Source: a virus
IMG/VR virus record: IMGVR_UViG_3300036759_000028
Span: 1-20,363 of that record
Strand: one strand, 5' to 3'
DNA length: 20,363 nt
Shown here: positions 1-8,557 of the stretch, piece after piece
Numbering within the stretch: position 1 is the first letter of the stretch
How the letters are laid out: each line of letters starts with the position of its first letter
Position numbers and translations under genes: made by a program
Notes under the pieces: generated by a model
Told to the model about the DNA's origin: nothing
Database searches by the model: none
Seen by the model: only the letters and a program-made list of their open reading frames with translations

Positions 1-326
1 CCCCGGCGTCCAGAACCACCACCACCACCGCCACCGATCACGGTGACACGGGCATAGGTCTTGCCGGACGGCTTCGTCCAGGTGCCAGATGAGGTGTAGG
101 TGTTGATCGTCATCGTCGCCGCTGGACCAGTCGCAGTGATGACGAACGGGTTCCCGGAGGTACCGGCACCGGACACGCTGATCCCGGAACCGGCAGTGAT
201 CTTCGGCTGGTCGACCTGGATGACGTACGGATTCGATGCGGAACCAAGGCCCCCGACAGTGACATTGGCGCTACCGGACTGGATCGTGCACGTGCACAGT
301 GCGCTTGCACAGCCGCAGCGGGACAT
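1..326 (-). CDS. Glycine-rich minor tail protein, 5' part only
   Basis: The gene runs off the left edge of the window, so only the first 108 codons are seen. It starts at ATG 326 (MSRCGCASALCTCTIQSG) and stays open to base 1. The visible part has a Cys-rich N-terminus (four Cys in the first 13 residues), a repeat of short beta-strand-like Gly/Ser segments (SASNPYVIQV, then SGNPFVITAT), and then TYTSSGTWTKPSGKTY followed by ARVTVIGGGGGGGSGRR. The W-T-K-P-x-G...V-x-V-I/V-G-G-G-G-G-G pattern is the start of the glycine-rich domain found in many phage tail and adhesin proteins, often at the fibre tip. It follows the large collar fibre in transcription order, which fits a minor tail or fibre accessory role. 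The upstream ribosome site is weak (GGTGAT five bases before ATG). The rest of the protein and its exact role cannot be seen. Confidence 0.8.
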   Translation of the reverse strand, partial: MSRCGCASALCTCTIQSGSANVTVGGLGSASNPYVIQVDQPKITAGSGISVSGAGTSGNPFVITATGPAATMTINTYTSSGTWTKPSGKTYARVTVIGGGGGGGSGRR

Positions 327-364
327 CTGCTATCACCGATCTTCCCGGTCTGGGCTCCTGTCCT

Positions 365-379
365 CTTTACGGCGTAAAG
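365..379. promoter_or_regulatory. Palindrome copy 1 (CTTTACGGCGTAAAG)
   Basis: A perfect 15-bp inverted repeat with 7-bp arms around one central base. It lies in the gap between the 27-codon membrane ORF (stop at 415) and the glycine-rich tail gene (start 326), about 38 bases upstream of that start. It is flanked by an outer inverted repeat (CCGGTC at 345-350, GACCGG at 381-386) and by two direct copies of TCTGGGCTC (349-357 and 394-402). The same core recurs four more times in the window. It is probably a dimer-binding operator; the function is inferred. Confidence 0.65.
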
Positions 380-414
380 GGACCGGCCGTCGATCTGGGC
401 TCAGCGTAGACCCC

Positions 415-498
415 TCAGCCGCCGTTCCACCAGGACAGGAAAAGCAGCACACACAGGCACACCCCGGCGACGAAGCCGAGGCCGAACGTCAGCAGCAC
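415..498 (-). CDS. Small single-pass membrane peptide (27 aa)
   Basis: A short frame starts with GTG directly after the stop of the tail fibre gene (TAGGTG) and ends at TGA 415-417. The product is 27 residues: a run of hydrophobic residues (LLTFGLGFVAGVCLCVLLFL) followed by SWWNGG. Nearly the whole peptide would be one membrane helix with a Trp/Asn/Gly tail. GGA lies six bases before the GTG, a modest ribosome site, and the zero spacing to the previous stop suggests coupled translation. Small membrane peptides are common near lysis genes of actinobacterial phages, but no lysis gene is visible here, so a holin-like role is only a possibility. At this length the frame could also be chance. Confidence 0.45.
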   Translation of the reverse strand: MLLTFGLGFVAGVCLCVLLFLSWWNGG

Positions 499-3400
499 CT
501 ACAGTCCGGCGTAGATCAGGTACCGGACCGCGAGGCCGGGCGGCAGCGTGAAGAACGGCGCACTCGTGCCGGGACCGTCGCCGGTGAAGGTGGTGGTGGT
601 CGCGCCCACAGCAGTGTTGTCGCCGTGCGTGGTCCCGGCACCACCCGCGTTCGTCACCAGATTATTCTGCGATCCCGGCCCGGTTTCACGGCTGCTGATC
701 GGGTGGGTGTGCCCCATCGCATGGGTGTGTGTCGGCAGGTTGCCAGCCGTCAGCGCCCGCTGGTCCGCCCCGACCGTCTGCCCTGCTGCGAACGCGCCAG
801 CGTTGGGGAACGTGCCCGCCCCGAACGGGAACCTGGCCCGCAGGTCCGGCAGCGTCCCGGGCGTCGACCCGTAGGTGGTGCCGAGCAGCGCGATCAGCGC
901 GGTGTACTGGGGCGGGCAGACCGAGCCGTCACAGGTGAGCCATCCGGCCGGGGTACCGGTCGCTGGGGCGTAGGCGATGATCGTGCCGACCGGGGTGAGC
1001 GCCAGCGCCACCGCCGCCGCAAGATCGGTGACAGCCACCGTGCCGTCGGCGATCTTGACAGACGTGACCGCACCGTCCGCCAACTCTGCGGTACCGATGC
1101 TGCCGTCGGTGACCTGGCTCGCTCCGACACTGTTCGCCGCCAACGACGGGTCTGGGTAGGTACCGGACAGCGATCCACCAGCAGGCCCGGTCGGTGGCCC
1201 ACCCGTAGCGGGGTGAGTGTGATTTCCGGCTGCCGCCTGCTGTGCCCCGGTGCCAAGGGTCCGCATCGAAGGTGTGGCAGCGGCTCCGTCTTTGTTCGCC
1301 GCCGCCACATCAGTGTCCACGATGGTCGCGTCCAGAATCTTCGCCGACGTGACCGCGTTGTTGCCGAGTTTGACCGCCGTCACAGCCCCGGTCGCCAACT
1401 CGTTTGAACCGACGACGCCGACGCCGAGGGTCGGGTTCGGGTAGGTGCCGGTCAGCGACCCCCCGGCAGGACCCGACGGCGGCAGGCTGGTCGGAACCGT
1501 GGGGATCACCCCGGCAGCGATGTCGCCAGCCTGGATGGTGCCGTCGGCGATGGCCGTGCTCGTCACCTTCCCGGCCCCGATGGTCGGGTTCGGGTAGGTG
1601 CCTGCCAGGTCGCCGCCTGCAGGACCGGTCGGTGTGCGGGCATCGGTGAACCGGGCGTCGTCACCGGCTGCCGCCTGCTGGGAACCTGTCCCGAGGGTCC
1701 GCATGGATGGAGTGGCGGCAGTCCCGTCCTTGTTTGCCGCCGCCACATCGACGGCCTGGACAGTGCCGTCAAGAATCTTGCTAGACGACACCGCGCCATC
1801 TGCGAGTTTCGCCGTAGTGACAGCCACGTCGGCGATCTGCCCGGTACCGACAGCACCAGTCGCCAGATCACCGCCCTGGATCGTGCCATCCACGATCTGA
1901 AGCGTTGTGACTGCATCGGTGGCGATCTTGCCGAGCGTGACCGCACCGTTGGCGAGTTTGCTGCCGTTGACCGCCCCCGTGGCGATCTCATTGGTGCCGA
2001 CTGCGCCCAGCCCAATCTCCGGGTTCGGATAGGTGCCAGTGAGATCGCCACCTGCCGGACCAGTGGGTGGGCCGCCAGTGGCACCGCCACCAGGGATCGT
2101 TACCGTGACCCCTGCCCCGTCGTCAATACCGGGCGTAGGTGTCACCGTCACGCCATCACCGACGAAGTTCCAGGTGATCTTCGGGTCGACGGCGATATTG
2201 TCGCCTTCGTCCTCGACCTCCTGGTCGGGGCCAGTGACGGTGACGTTGACCTGATCGGCCTGAGTGTCGTCACGGGTGGCGGTCACCCCGTCGCCGATGA
2301 AGTTGAGTGCGAGCACCGGCTCGCTGTTGACCAGGGAGCCTTCGTCCTTCACCGAGCCCAATCCGGACGCATGGCTGTCCACCGTCATCTCACCTGGTGC
2401 CGTCTCCACTGCCGACAGCGGCTCCACGAACACCAACCGAGTCGTCGGAAACACGGTGTAGTCGTAGCCGACCGTCGTCAGCGGTGCCGGGATCACCCCC
2501 GGCGCGATGTCGGCGGCGGTGACCGCGCCGTCTTTGATGCCGGGGTTCGGGTAGGTACCGTCCAGCACCCCGCCAGCCGGACCGGACGGCGGAAGCGTCG
2601 TCGGGATCACGCCGGCTGCCAGGTCAGCGGCGGTGATGCTGCCATCCACGATCATCGACGACCCGATGGCATTCGACTTGATCGTCGGGTTGGGATAGTT
2701 GCCGGTCAGTGAGCCACCAGCAGGGCCAGATGGCGGCAGGCTCGTCGGTGGTGCCGGAATCGTGCCAGGAGCGAGGTCGGCGCTGGTGATGGTGCCGTCC
2801 TTGATCTTCGCCGACGTGACAGCATCATCGGCTAGCGACGTGGTGAGTACCTTCCCAGGCCCAATGGTCGGATTCGGGTACGTCCCGGTGAGGTCGCCGC
2901 CCGCCGCACCCGACGGGGGACGCGAATCGGTGAAACGAGGATCGTTTCCGGCGGCTGCCTGCTGCGCCCCCGTACCAAGAGTCCGCAGACTGGGGGTAGC
3001 GGCCGCACCGTCCTTGTTCGCTGGTGCCACATCAGTGTCAGTGATGGCGCCGTCGGCGACCATTGCCGAGGTCACCCCACCTGGGGCGATCGAGAACTGG
3101 CTCCCGGTCAGTTGCAGGCCGGGACCGGCGGTGTAGGAGGCTGCCCCTCCGAACTGCACCCAGGTGACCGGGGTGGTGCCCAACGTGCCACCCTGGTCGG
3201 ACGTGCACACCCAGCCGGTATCGGCGTTGACGGTGCCCTGCTCCACCCACACGTACGCAGACGGCACCTCACCCCAGGTGTTCATGTCTGTGGCTCGGTA
3301 GACCTTAGAGTCGCCAGGGTCGACGTAGTAGATGCCGTTCTCGGCCGGGTTGGCCTGGTTCTTCAACAGCACCCGGTCGCTGTTCGTGACGGTCACTCCG

Positions 3401-4824
3401 TCCAAGGTGGAAAGAGTCTGCGGAGGACTGACGACGATGTTCCCCGTACTGGCAGCCTTCACCGAGGCTTTCGCATCCAGGCCCTGTGCCGCCGCATCCA
3501 CATAGCCCTTGTTCGCCGCGTCGGTCGGATTCGTTGGAGCAGCCAGATCGGTGACCTTCTGGCCGTTGACCGACACTGGGCCGGTGGCTGGATGCTGGCT
3601 GGCAAGTGCGTCCAGAGTGAAAGCAGGGTCGGTATCGGCCACACTCACCGATCCATCAGCGATCTGTGCGGAACCGACTGCACCTGCTGCAATCGTCGGA
3701 TTCGGGTATGTCCCAGTCAGGCTGCCACCGGCTGGGCCAGACGGGGGAAGGCTCGCTGGGATGGTGCCAGGCGCAAGATCGGCGGCGGTGACGCTACCGT
3801 CGGCGATCTTCGCGCTGGTGATCGCGTTGTCGCCGACCTGCGGGTTCGGATAGGTACCGGTCAAATCACCACCGGCTGGACCGGTGGGGGTGGCTGGACC
3901 GCCACCGCCACTGTCGGTGGAGACGGCACCAATCGCCTCGGTGACAACCTCGTCAACAAGCAGCCAGGCCGGTCTGGACGCATCAGCGGAGATGAACGAC
4001 CCACCGTTGTTCGGCACCCCGATCAGGTTGATCCGCTGGTTCGTTGCTCCGGCAGCCTGGTCATAGGTCCACTCCCCAACGGCCGATGCCTGCACGGTTC
4101 GACTGGCGACTCGATGGTCGACGATCTGTTCAGCGACTGAAGAGCCGCTAGTTGACGAGGCGGCCGTGACGCCGACCCGGATCGACAGGTTCGTCCAGAT
4201 ACCGGTCGAGTCCGGCTCAATGTTGCAGAACCCGGTGATGCGGAACCGTTTCCCAACCACACACATCTCTGGTGGCAGCAGGAACGACAAAATCACGTAC
4301 GGACTGGTGCTGTTGTTCGTGCTCGTGGTCCGGGTCGAAACTCCGACATTGCGGAGCACCTGAGTGACCGCGCCACCACCGGATTCGATCTCCCAGTCCG
4401 AGAACACCGACATCCCGGCGTCCTCGTCGAAGTAGAACCGGCGCATGTAAGTGGGCTGCGGCCACTGCATCGGCTCGTCCACCGGGGTGCCGTCAGCCAG
4501 GTCAGGTGGTCGGTACGCGGTCACTCGCTGGATACCGTCGCCGTTCTCATCGACCTCGGTGTGGCCGAGATAGTAGGTGGAGTTCGCCGGATCGGGTGAG
4601 TTGATCGCTCCCGGCTGGGAGAACCAGAATCCGTTCATCTGTGGGGCTGGGTCGTTCCAGTCGTACACCCGCTGTGACCAGGCTCCCAGTCCATCCACGT
4701 AGGTGTGGCCGTCCGGTGGAGCAGGCTTGCGCCGCTCCTCGTGCATGAGCCGCTTCTCCATGTCCATCGACCAGTCGTAGAACGACTGAGCGATACGCCA
4801 GTTGGTTTGCCCAGAAGCACCCAT
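499..4824 (-). CDS. Large tail fibre / minor tail protein with C-terminal collar domain
   Basis: The product is 1441 residues. Residues 1-150 look like the conserved N-terminus of a virion-attached minor tail protein. Residues about 150-297 form a beta-rich segment that could be a carbohydrate-binding jelly roll. From residue 314 to about 1240 there are nine copies of a fibre module built on GPAGG-LTGTYPNP followed by runs of ITSAKIADGSV-type strands, and three copies of a linker with ANKDG and TPSxRTLGTGxQQAAAG. Between copies 2 and 3 lies a longer insert with VTNSDRVLLKNQ and NGIYYVDPGDSKVYRA. The last 169 residues are a phage tail collar domain: PVGTIIAY, GWLTCDGS, YGSTPGTLPDLRARFPFG, then a His cluster at 1366-1374 (HTHAMGHTH), which in collar fibres such as T4 gp12 binds metal. 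It is the likely receptor-binding protein. It starts at ATG 4824, six bases after the preceding stop, with GAGG inside the end of the upstream gene. Confidence 0.9.
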   Translation of the reverse strand: MGASGQTNWRIAQSFYDWSMDMEKRLMHEERRKPAPPDGHTYVDGLGAWSQRVYDWNDPAPQMNGFWFSQPGAINSPDPANSTYYLGHTEVDENGDGIQRVTAYRPPDLADGTPVDEPMQWPQPTYMRRFYFDEDAGMSVFSDWEIESGGGAVTQVLRNVGVSTRTTSTNNSTSPYVILSFLLPPEMCVVGKRFRITGFCNIEPDSTGIWTNLSIRVGVTAASSTSGSSVAEQIVDHRVASRTVQASAVGEWTYDQAAGATNQRINLIGVPNNGGSFISADASRPAWLLVDEVVTEAIGAVSTDSGGGGPATPTGPAGGDLTGTYPNPQVGDNAITSAKIADGSVTAADLAPGTIPASLPPSGPAGGSLTGTYPNPTIAAGAVGSAQIADGSVSVADTDPAFTLDALASQHPATGPVSVNGQKVTDLAAPTNPTDAANKGYVDAAAQGLDAKASVKAASTGNIVVSPPQTLSTLDGVTVTNSDRVLLKNQANPAENGIYYVDPGDSKVYRATDMNTWGEVPSAYVWVEQGTVNADTGWVCTSDQGGTLGTTPVTWVQFGGAASYTAGPGLQLTGSQFSIAPGGVTSAMVADGAITDTDVAPANKDGAAATPSLRTLGTGAQQAAAGNDPRFTDSRPPSGAAGGDLTGTYPNPTIGPGKVLTTSLADDAVTSAKIKDGTITSADLAPGTIPAPPTSLPPSGPAGGSLTGNYPNPTIKSNAIGSSMIVDGSITAADLAAGVIPTTLPPSGPAGGVLDGTYPNPGIKDGAVTAADIAPGVIPAPLTTVGYDYTVFPTTRLVFVEPLSAVETAPGEMTVDSHASGLGSVKDEGSLVNSEPVLALNFIGDGVTATRDDTQADQVNVTVTGPDQEVEDEGDNIAVDPKITWNFVGDGVTVTPTPGIDDGAGVTVTIPGGGATGGPPTGPAGGDLTGTYPNPEIGLGAVGTNEIATGAVNGSKLANGAVTLGKIATDAVTTLQIVDGTIQGGDLATGAVGTGQIADVAVTTAKLADGAVSSSKILDGTVQAVDVAAANKDGTAATPSMRTLGTGSQQAAAGDDARFTDARTPTGPAGGDLAGTYPNPTIGAGKVTSTAIADGTIQAGDIAAGVIPTVPTSLPPSGPAGGSLTGTYPNPTLGVGVVGSNELATGAVTAVKLGNNAVTSAKILDATIVDTDVAAANKDGAAATPSMRTLGTGAQQAAAGNHTHPATGGPPTGPAGGSLSGTYPDPSLAANSVGASQVTDGSIGTAELADGAVTSVKIADGTVAVTDLAAAVALALTPVGTIIAYAPATGTPAGWLTCDGSVCPPQYTALIALLGTTYGSTPGTLPDLRARFPFGAGTFPNAGAFAAGQTVGADQRALTAGNLPTHTHAMGHTHPISSRETGPGSQNNLVTNAGGAGTTHGDNTAVGATTTTFTGDGPGTSAPFFTLPPGLAVRYLIYAGL
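1140..3900 (-). repeat. Nine-copy GPAGG-LTGTYPNP module array within the fibre gene
   Basis: On the plus strand the repeat is visible as nine copies of a GGGTTCGGGTAGGTxCC-like segment, close to positions 1155, 1438, 1590, 2025, 2545, 2692, 2875, 3702 and 3847. Each encodes (T/S)GPAGGxLxGTYPxP. Copies are degenerate (D/S/V before L, one N for T, one D for N), so the array is old rather than freshly amplified. Spacing varies from about 145 to 830 bases because of added strand repeats and the inserted linker domains. Such arrays vary in copy number between related phages by recombination. Confidence 0.85.
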
Positions 4825-4830
4825 TCGCGA

Positions 4831-7218
4831 CTATTCCTCGCTCTCCTCGATGCTCTCCGCGTCCGGGTCAGCCCCCCCGTTCGGAGCCGGAGACATCACC
4901 ACCGCCACCGCCTCAACGCCACCACTGAACGTCACCGTCACCGAGTCCAACTTCTGCCACTGCCTCACCTCACGCAGCGTCGCTTTACTGAGTAAAGGAA
5001 TCCACACCCCAGGGATCAACTGCTGGAACCCGAGATTCACATCCGGATTCAACGTCGAGTTGTCCGGCACCCGTACCACCAGCGGAGTCGGCCACCGGTG
5101 CGCCACATTGCGCTTCGCCTGCTTCAACATGGTGTCGGTCGACTTCTCCGTCTCCGAATACGACGACGCCACCATCTCCACCGGCCCATACCAGTCGTTG
5201 AAGTCAGGATTCTGCACCGGATTCCCGGCCGCATCATGAACAACCTTGCCGTGCCGGTCGTGCTTGTACCGGTTCCGGTCCGTCACCTTGTCGATCGCCG
5301 CCCACACACCGGTGTTGTTGGTGACCGCCGAGTAAGTGCACAACTGCATCCCGTACTCGGTCACGATCGGCGGGTCGGAGAAGTCACCGTCGGTCATCAT
5401 CGGCAGTCGCCCGATCGGCCGATGGGTGTCGTTGAAGATGATCCGGCGGCCGACCGTCACATAGTCCAAGCCTGCGTTCGCGGCCAGGTCGTCGATCTGC
5501 TGCCACGCGGTCTGCGAGTAGTCGGGCACGTTGCGGGACTGGTGGGCATCGTTGTCGTAGATGAGCGCGGTGATGTACGGCAACAGATTTGGGTCATGGT
5601 AGGCGAGTGCGTTCAACGCGATCTGATAGGCCCGGAACACCACGCTGCGACCGTGCGGGGTCTCCCCGCCGAGCACCTTCTTGCCGGGACCGGGGAGCCC
5701 ACCGAACCCGTCGTTGTAGCCCTGCCGCATGATCCGCCGGTACAGGTACGCCATGCAATCCTTCGCTTCGAACTCCACCGAGTCACGGGTGTAGGCGATC
5801 CGGGTGATCGGCCCCTCCCACACTCGTACCCCGTCCCGGAAGACCACCAGTTCGTGCATCCATGACCTGATCCGGCGCAACATCGTGCCACAGTCCTCAC
5901 CGAATCCGATGGTCTGTACCAGCGCAGTGGAGATGTCGTCACGTAGCCGCCCGAACTGCAACGACGAGATCGGCTGAATCTCGCCCCGGTACACCTCTCC
6001 ACCCTGGTCGTACAGACACACCCGGTACTTCCCGCAGCCGAGTGAGCCCTGAATGAAGTTGGGGTCCAGCACCGGTGGGATCGGGATCGCCCCACCCGGA
6101 GCCTTCACCGTGTAGAAGAACGCCGAAGACGACCAGTCCGACGGCTGGCCGACCGTCGAGTCATAGGTACGGACCTGCCATTCGTACCGATAGCCGGGAC
6201 CGGTGAACGTTCCCACAGGCAGCGTCCAGAACGTGTGGGTGCCGGGAGTGCCCGGATCGGTGGCACCGTAGCGGACATTCCAGTACGGTGGCTCGTCCGC
6301 ATCCGGATTCGCGTCCCGGTCCACTGCCCGCCATCGGATGTCAGCCCGCACCTGCCGATCGGTACGAGTTGGGTCACGGAACTGCCAGTCGAACAGGATG
6401 CCCTGTGAGCAGTCGACGGCGGTGTTGCGAATCGGTTCCAGCAGCAGCGGCGGCTGGGTGAGTCCGGTGGCGAAGAACGAGAACGGCGGATCGGCCCAGT
6501 CGCCGTATCGACCGGAGGTCTCATCGGCGGTCCGTACTGTCCACTCGTAGAACGTGTTGCCTTTGAACCGCTTCGCAGGTGCTTGCCACTGCTGTTTCTT
6601 CGCATCCTTGCCGTTGTCGACGGTGACCGTATGCCACTGACCCTTCGCCCCACCTGACCCGACAGTGCGATAGCGCAGTTGAAACTTCGCCTGGTCATCC
6701 TGCGGGTCTGGGTCTTGATGTATCCAGGTGAACCACATTGGCGTGTCAGCGTCGAACTGATAGTTGTTGTGCGGAGTCTGCAACCTCGGCTCGGTCGGAA
6801 ACCGGTTCGTCCAGAACGAAGTCGAGTTGAACCGAACCGACTGACGGCCATCCTTGTCTTCGGCCCAGACGTGGATGATGTACCTGGTGTTCTGGGAAAG
6901 CCCGGTCAGGAACACCGTGCAGGTGGCGAGGCCCTTGTCGGGGGTGTTGCGCCAGTTGGAGCGAAACCGGCACTTCGCCTGTCCTTGCCGGTACGGGTTG
7001 CCAGGCGCCACCACGTCGATGCAGACATGGATGCGGACATCTTTCCCCTGCGGATCGCGGGTGTCGGCGGTGATCTTCAAGTTGCCCTTCGACTTGGTGG
7101 CCTGGTTGTCGACGGCCTTCTTGTCGTTCAATCGCAGGTTCGTCGGTGTCGTCGGACGAAATGGAGTACCACCGTCCGCCTCCAACGGGACCGGCTCGAA
7201 GAACGGAGTCTCAGACAT
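4831..7218 (-). CDS. Minor tail protein, Gp37-like with N-terminal fibronectin type III-like domains
   Basis: The product is 795 residues. Three fibronectin III-like beta-sandwiches can be recognised at about 24-138 (ends TRYIIHVWAEDKDG), 141-249 (TFYEWTVRTADETSGRYGDW) and 256-371 (YRYEWQVRTYDSTVGQPSDW); the Y-x-W-x-V-R-T-x-D strand and the S-DW ending repeat. From about 395 to 765 it resembles the siphovirus ReqiPepy6 Gp37-like family, with RDDISTALVQTIGFG, HELVVFRDGVRVWEGPI and VEFEAKDCMAYLYRRI. This family forms the baseplate hub or tail-tip protein next to the distal tail protein. The last 30 residues are acidic. It starts at ATG 7218, directly after the TAG of the upstream gene. A palindrome of the window-wide family lies inside its 3' end at 4983-4997 (codons for PLLSK). 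Confidence 0.87.
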   Translation of the reverse strand: MSETPFFEPVPLEADGGTPFRPTTPTNLRLNDKKAVDNQATKSKGNLKITADTRDPQGKDVRIHVCIDVVAPGNPYRQGQAKCRFRSNWRNTPDKGLATCTVFLTGLSQNTRYIIHVWAEDKDGRQSVRFNSTSFWTNRFPTEPRLQTPHNNYQFDADTPMWFTWIHQDPDPQDDQAKFQLRYRTVGSGGAKGQWHTVTVDNGKDAKKQQWQAPAKRFKGNTFYEWTVRTADETSGRYGDWADPPFSFFATGLTQPPLLLEPIRNTAVDCSQGILFDWQFRDPTRTDRQVRADIRWRAVDRDANPDADEPPYWNVRYGATDPGTPGTHTFWTLPVGTFTGPGYRYEWQVRTYDSTVGQPSDWSSSAFFYTVKAPGGAIPIPPVLDPNFIQGSLGCGKYRVCLYDQGGEVYRGEIQPISSLQFGRLRDDISTALVQTIGFGEDCGTMLRRIRSWMHELVVFRDGVRVWEGPITRIAYTRDSVEFEAKDCMAYLYRRIMRQGYNDGFGGLPGPGKKVLGGETPHGRSVVFRAYQIALNALAYHDPNLLPYITALIYDNDAHQSRNVPDYSQTAWQQIDDLAANAGLDYVTVGRRIIFNDTHRPIGRLPMMTDGDFSDPPIVTEYGMQLCTYSAVTNNTGVWAAIDKVTDRNRYKHDRHGKVVHDAAGNPVQNPDFNDWYGPVEMVASSYSETEKSTDTMLKQAKRNVAHRWPTPLVVRVPDNSTLNPDVNLGFQQLIPGVWIPLLSKATLREVRQWQKLDSVTVTFSGGVEAVAVVMSPAPNGGADPDAESIEESEE
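4983..4997. promoter_or_regulatory. Palindrome copy 2 (CTTTACTGAGTAAAG), inside a coding region
   Basis: A perfect 15-bp inverted repeat within the 3' end of the Gp37-like gene, about 160 bases before the start of the fibre gene. Compared with the other copies, the bases flanking the centre are T and A instead of G and C, so the symmetry is kept although the sequence changed. It encodes Leu-Leu-Ser-Lys and could in principle be a chance match, but a perfect 15-bp palindrome with both CTTTAC half-sites makes that unlikely. Confidence 0.5.
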
Positions 7219-8550
7219 CTAGGCGACCTTGGCGTACAGCGAGAAGTCGACCACCGGAAGATCGTCGTCCTGCGATTTCGGCATGTCGAGCGCAACGATG
7301 TAGGCGTAGCCGCAGGTCAACTGCGGCCAGTCGAACGGACCACCGTCAGAGTCGAACACGATCGTGTCGGCACGCTGCCGCACCCCACCACCACGTTCCA
7401 CGTACACCGTCTCGTCGGCACCGTCGAACACCAGCGTCGAGTTCGGCGGGATGTAGGAGAACACGATGTCACCGCAGTAGGCGCACGGATCGTCCTTTGG
7501 ATTCAGCCGACCCAGCACATCAGGATAGAACCGTAGCCGCAGACTCCGCACCTCGCTCTTAGCCTTCACCACCAGGTACGGCACCACATCGGTCCACAGC
7601 GGCACCACCTCTGGTGGGATCACGAACGACCGGCGGGTGTAATTGACCGGGAAGGTGAAACAAGACAGCCGCACGTTCGACGGTACGTTCGGCGGCAATA
7701 TGGTGGCTGGACAGTCCGGGTCCTCCAACGGCACGTACACCCTGGTCGGGCATCGCTGCTCGGTCTCGATGTGACCGGTCATGTCGTACGGGTACGGAGT
7801 CCCGTTCTTCGTCGGTGCCGACGGCACGTACGGGTTCGTCACTCCGGTCTTCATGAAGTTCTTGATGAGCCGCCGTTCACCGCTGTACTCGTATGGGTTC
7901 CCGGCGACCATTGTCACCGTCACCGTCCACGAACAGCCGCCGTCGACCATCACCCGTTTCCCGGTGACGGTGGGACCAGTGGTGACACCCACCTTCCGCA
8001 GTGACCGGAAGTAGCGGGCCAGACAGCCGTCCGCATCGGACGGGTCGTCACAGTGCTCCCAGTCGATGCACGGCTCACAGGAGAAGTAGCACAAGTCGTT
8101 GCCAGCGCATGACGACTGGCCTTGTCCTTCGCACGGGTTCCCACCGAGTGCCGATTTCAGCCATCGGAACCCCGCCTCCACCCCACATTCGCTCATCCCG
8201 ACCAGCAACAGGCTGAACACGACCGCCTTTGTGGTACGACGGGCACGGCCGACCACGCCGCCGTCCAAAGTGGACTCGGTGACACTCGCCGACGTAGTGG
8301 CATCCTCGATCCCGGTCACATCCAGCGGGTAGCAGCCCCAGAAGTCGTAGGTATCGAGGTTGTCCGGATCGGTCCAGGGGGCATCATCCTGCATCGGCGA
8401 GTCGTACCGGTCACCCATGATCGGACCGATCGCGTCGTTGCCGTAGACGGGTCGGAACCAACCCACCCCGGCCGCTTTCGCGTACGCCTCGGTGCGGGAT
8501 GCATTGACGATTTCCTCACCATTGAACTCAAAATACCCGATCCAGGCCAT
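7219..8550 (-). CDS. Minor tail protein, distal tail (Dit-like)
   Basis: The product is 443 residues, beginning MAWIGYFEFNGEEIVNASRT, a start typical of actinobacterial phage minor tail proteins that directly follow the tape measure. The position between tape measure and Gp37-like hub is that of the distal tail protein (lambda gpM/gpL or SPP1 Dit position). An unusual Cys-rich insert lies at 140-176, with seven Cys in 37 residues (C140, C148, C154, C158, C161, C167, C176), followed by beta-rich sequence. These could bind metal or form disulfides. It starts at ATG 8550 with an excellent ribosome site: GTAAAGGAG four bases upstream, where the AAAGGAG is the right half of a palindrome of the window-wide family. 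Stop TAG is followed at once by the next ATG. The assignment to Dit is by position and N-terminal pattern. Confidence 0.78.
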   Translation of the reverse strand: MAWIGYFEFNGEEIVNASRTEAYAKAAGVGWFRPVYGNDAIGPIMGDRYDSPMQDDAPWTDPDNLDTYDFWGCYPLDVTGIEDATTSASVTESTLDGGVVGRARRTTKAVVFSLLLVGMSECGVEAGFRWLKSALGGNPCEGQGQSSCAGNDLCYFSCEPCIDWEHCDDPSDADGCLARYFRSLRKVGVTTGPTVTGKRVMVDGGCSWTVTVTMVAGNPYEYSGERRLIKNFMKTGVTNPYVPSAPTKNGTPYPYDMTGHIETEQRCPTRVYVPLEDPDCPATILPPNVPSNVRLSCFTFPVNYTRRSFVIPPEVVPLWTDVVPYLVVKAKSEVRSLRLRFYPDVLGRLNPKDDPCAYCGDIVFSYIPPNSTLVFDGADETVYVERGGGVRQRADTIVFDSDGGPFDWPQLTCGYAYIVALDMPKSQDDDLPVVDFSLYAKVA

Positions 8551-8557
8551 GACGCTC

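Noticed and set aside
100-1407. Plus-strand open frame over the fibre and glycine-rich genes
   Set aside because: It spans two minus-strand genes and the gap between them and encodes low-complexity Arg-rich sequence; it also runs straight through palindrome copy 1.
1140-3900. CRISPR-like array suggested by regularly recurring segments
   Set aside because: The repeats are in frame, degenerate and unequally spaced, and encode the fibre module; there are no spacers.
3112-4140. Plus-strand frame of 342 codons opposite the fibre gene
   Set aside because: Its regular look comes from the repeat array on the other strand; no start signal or domain.
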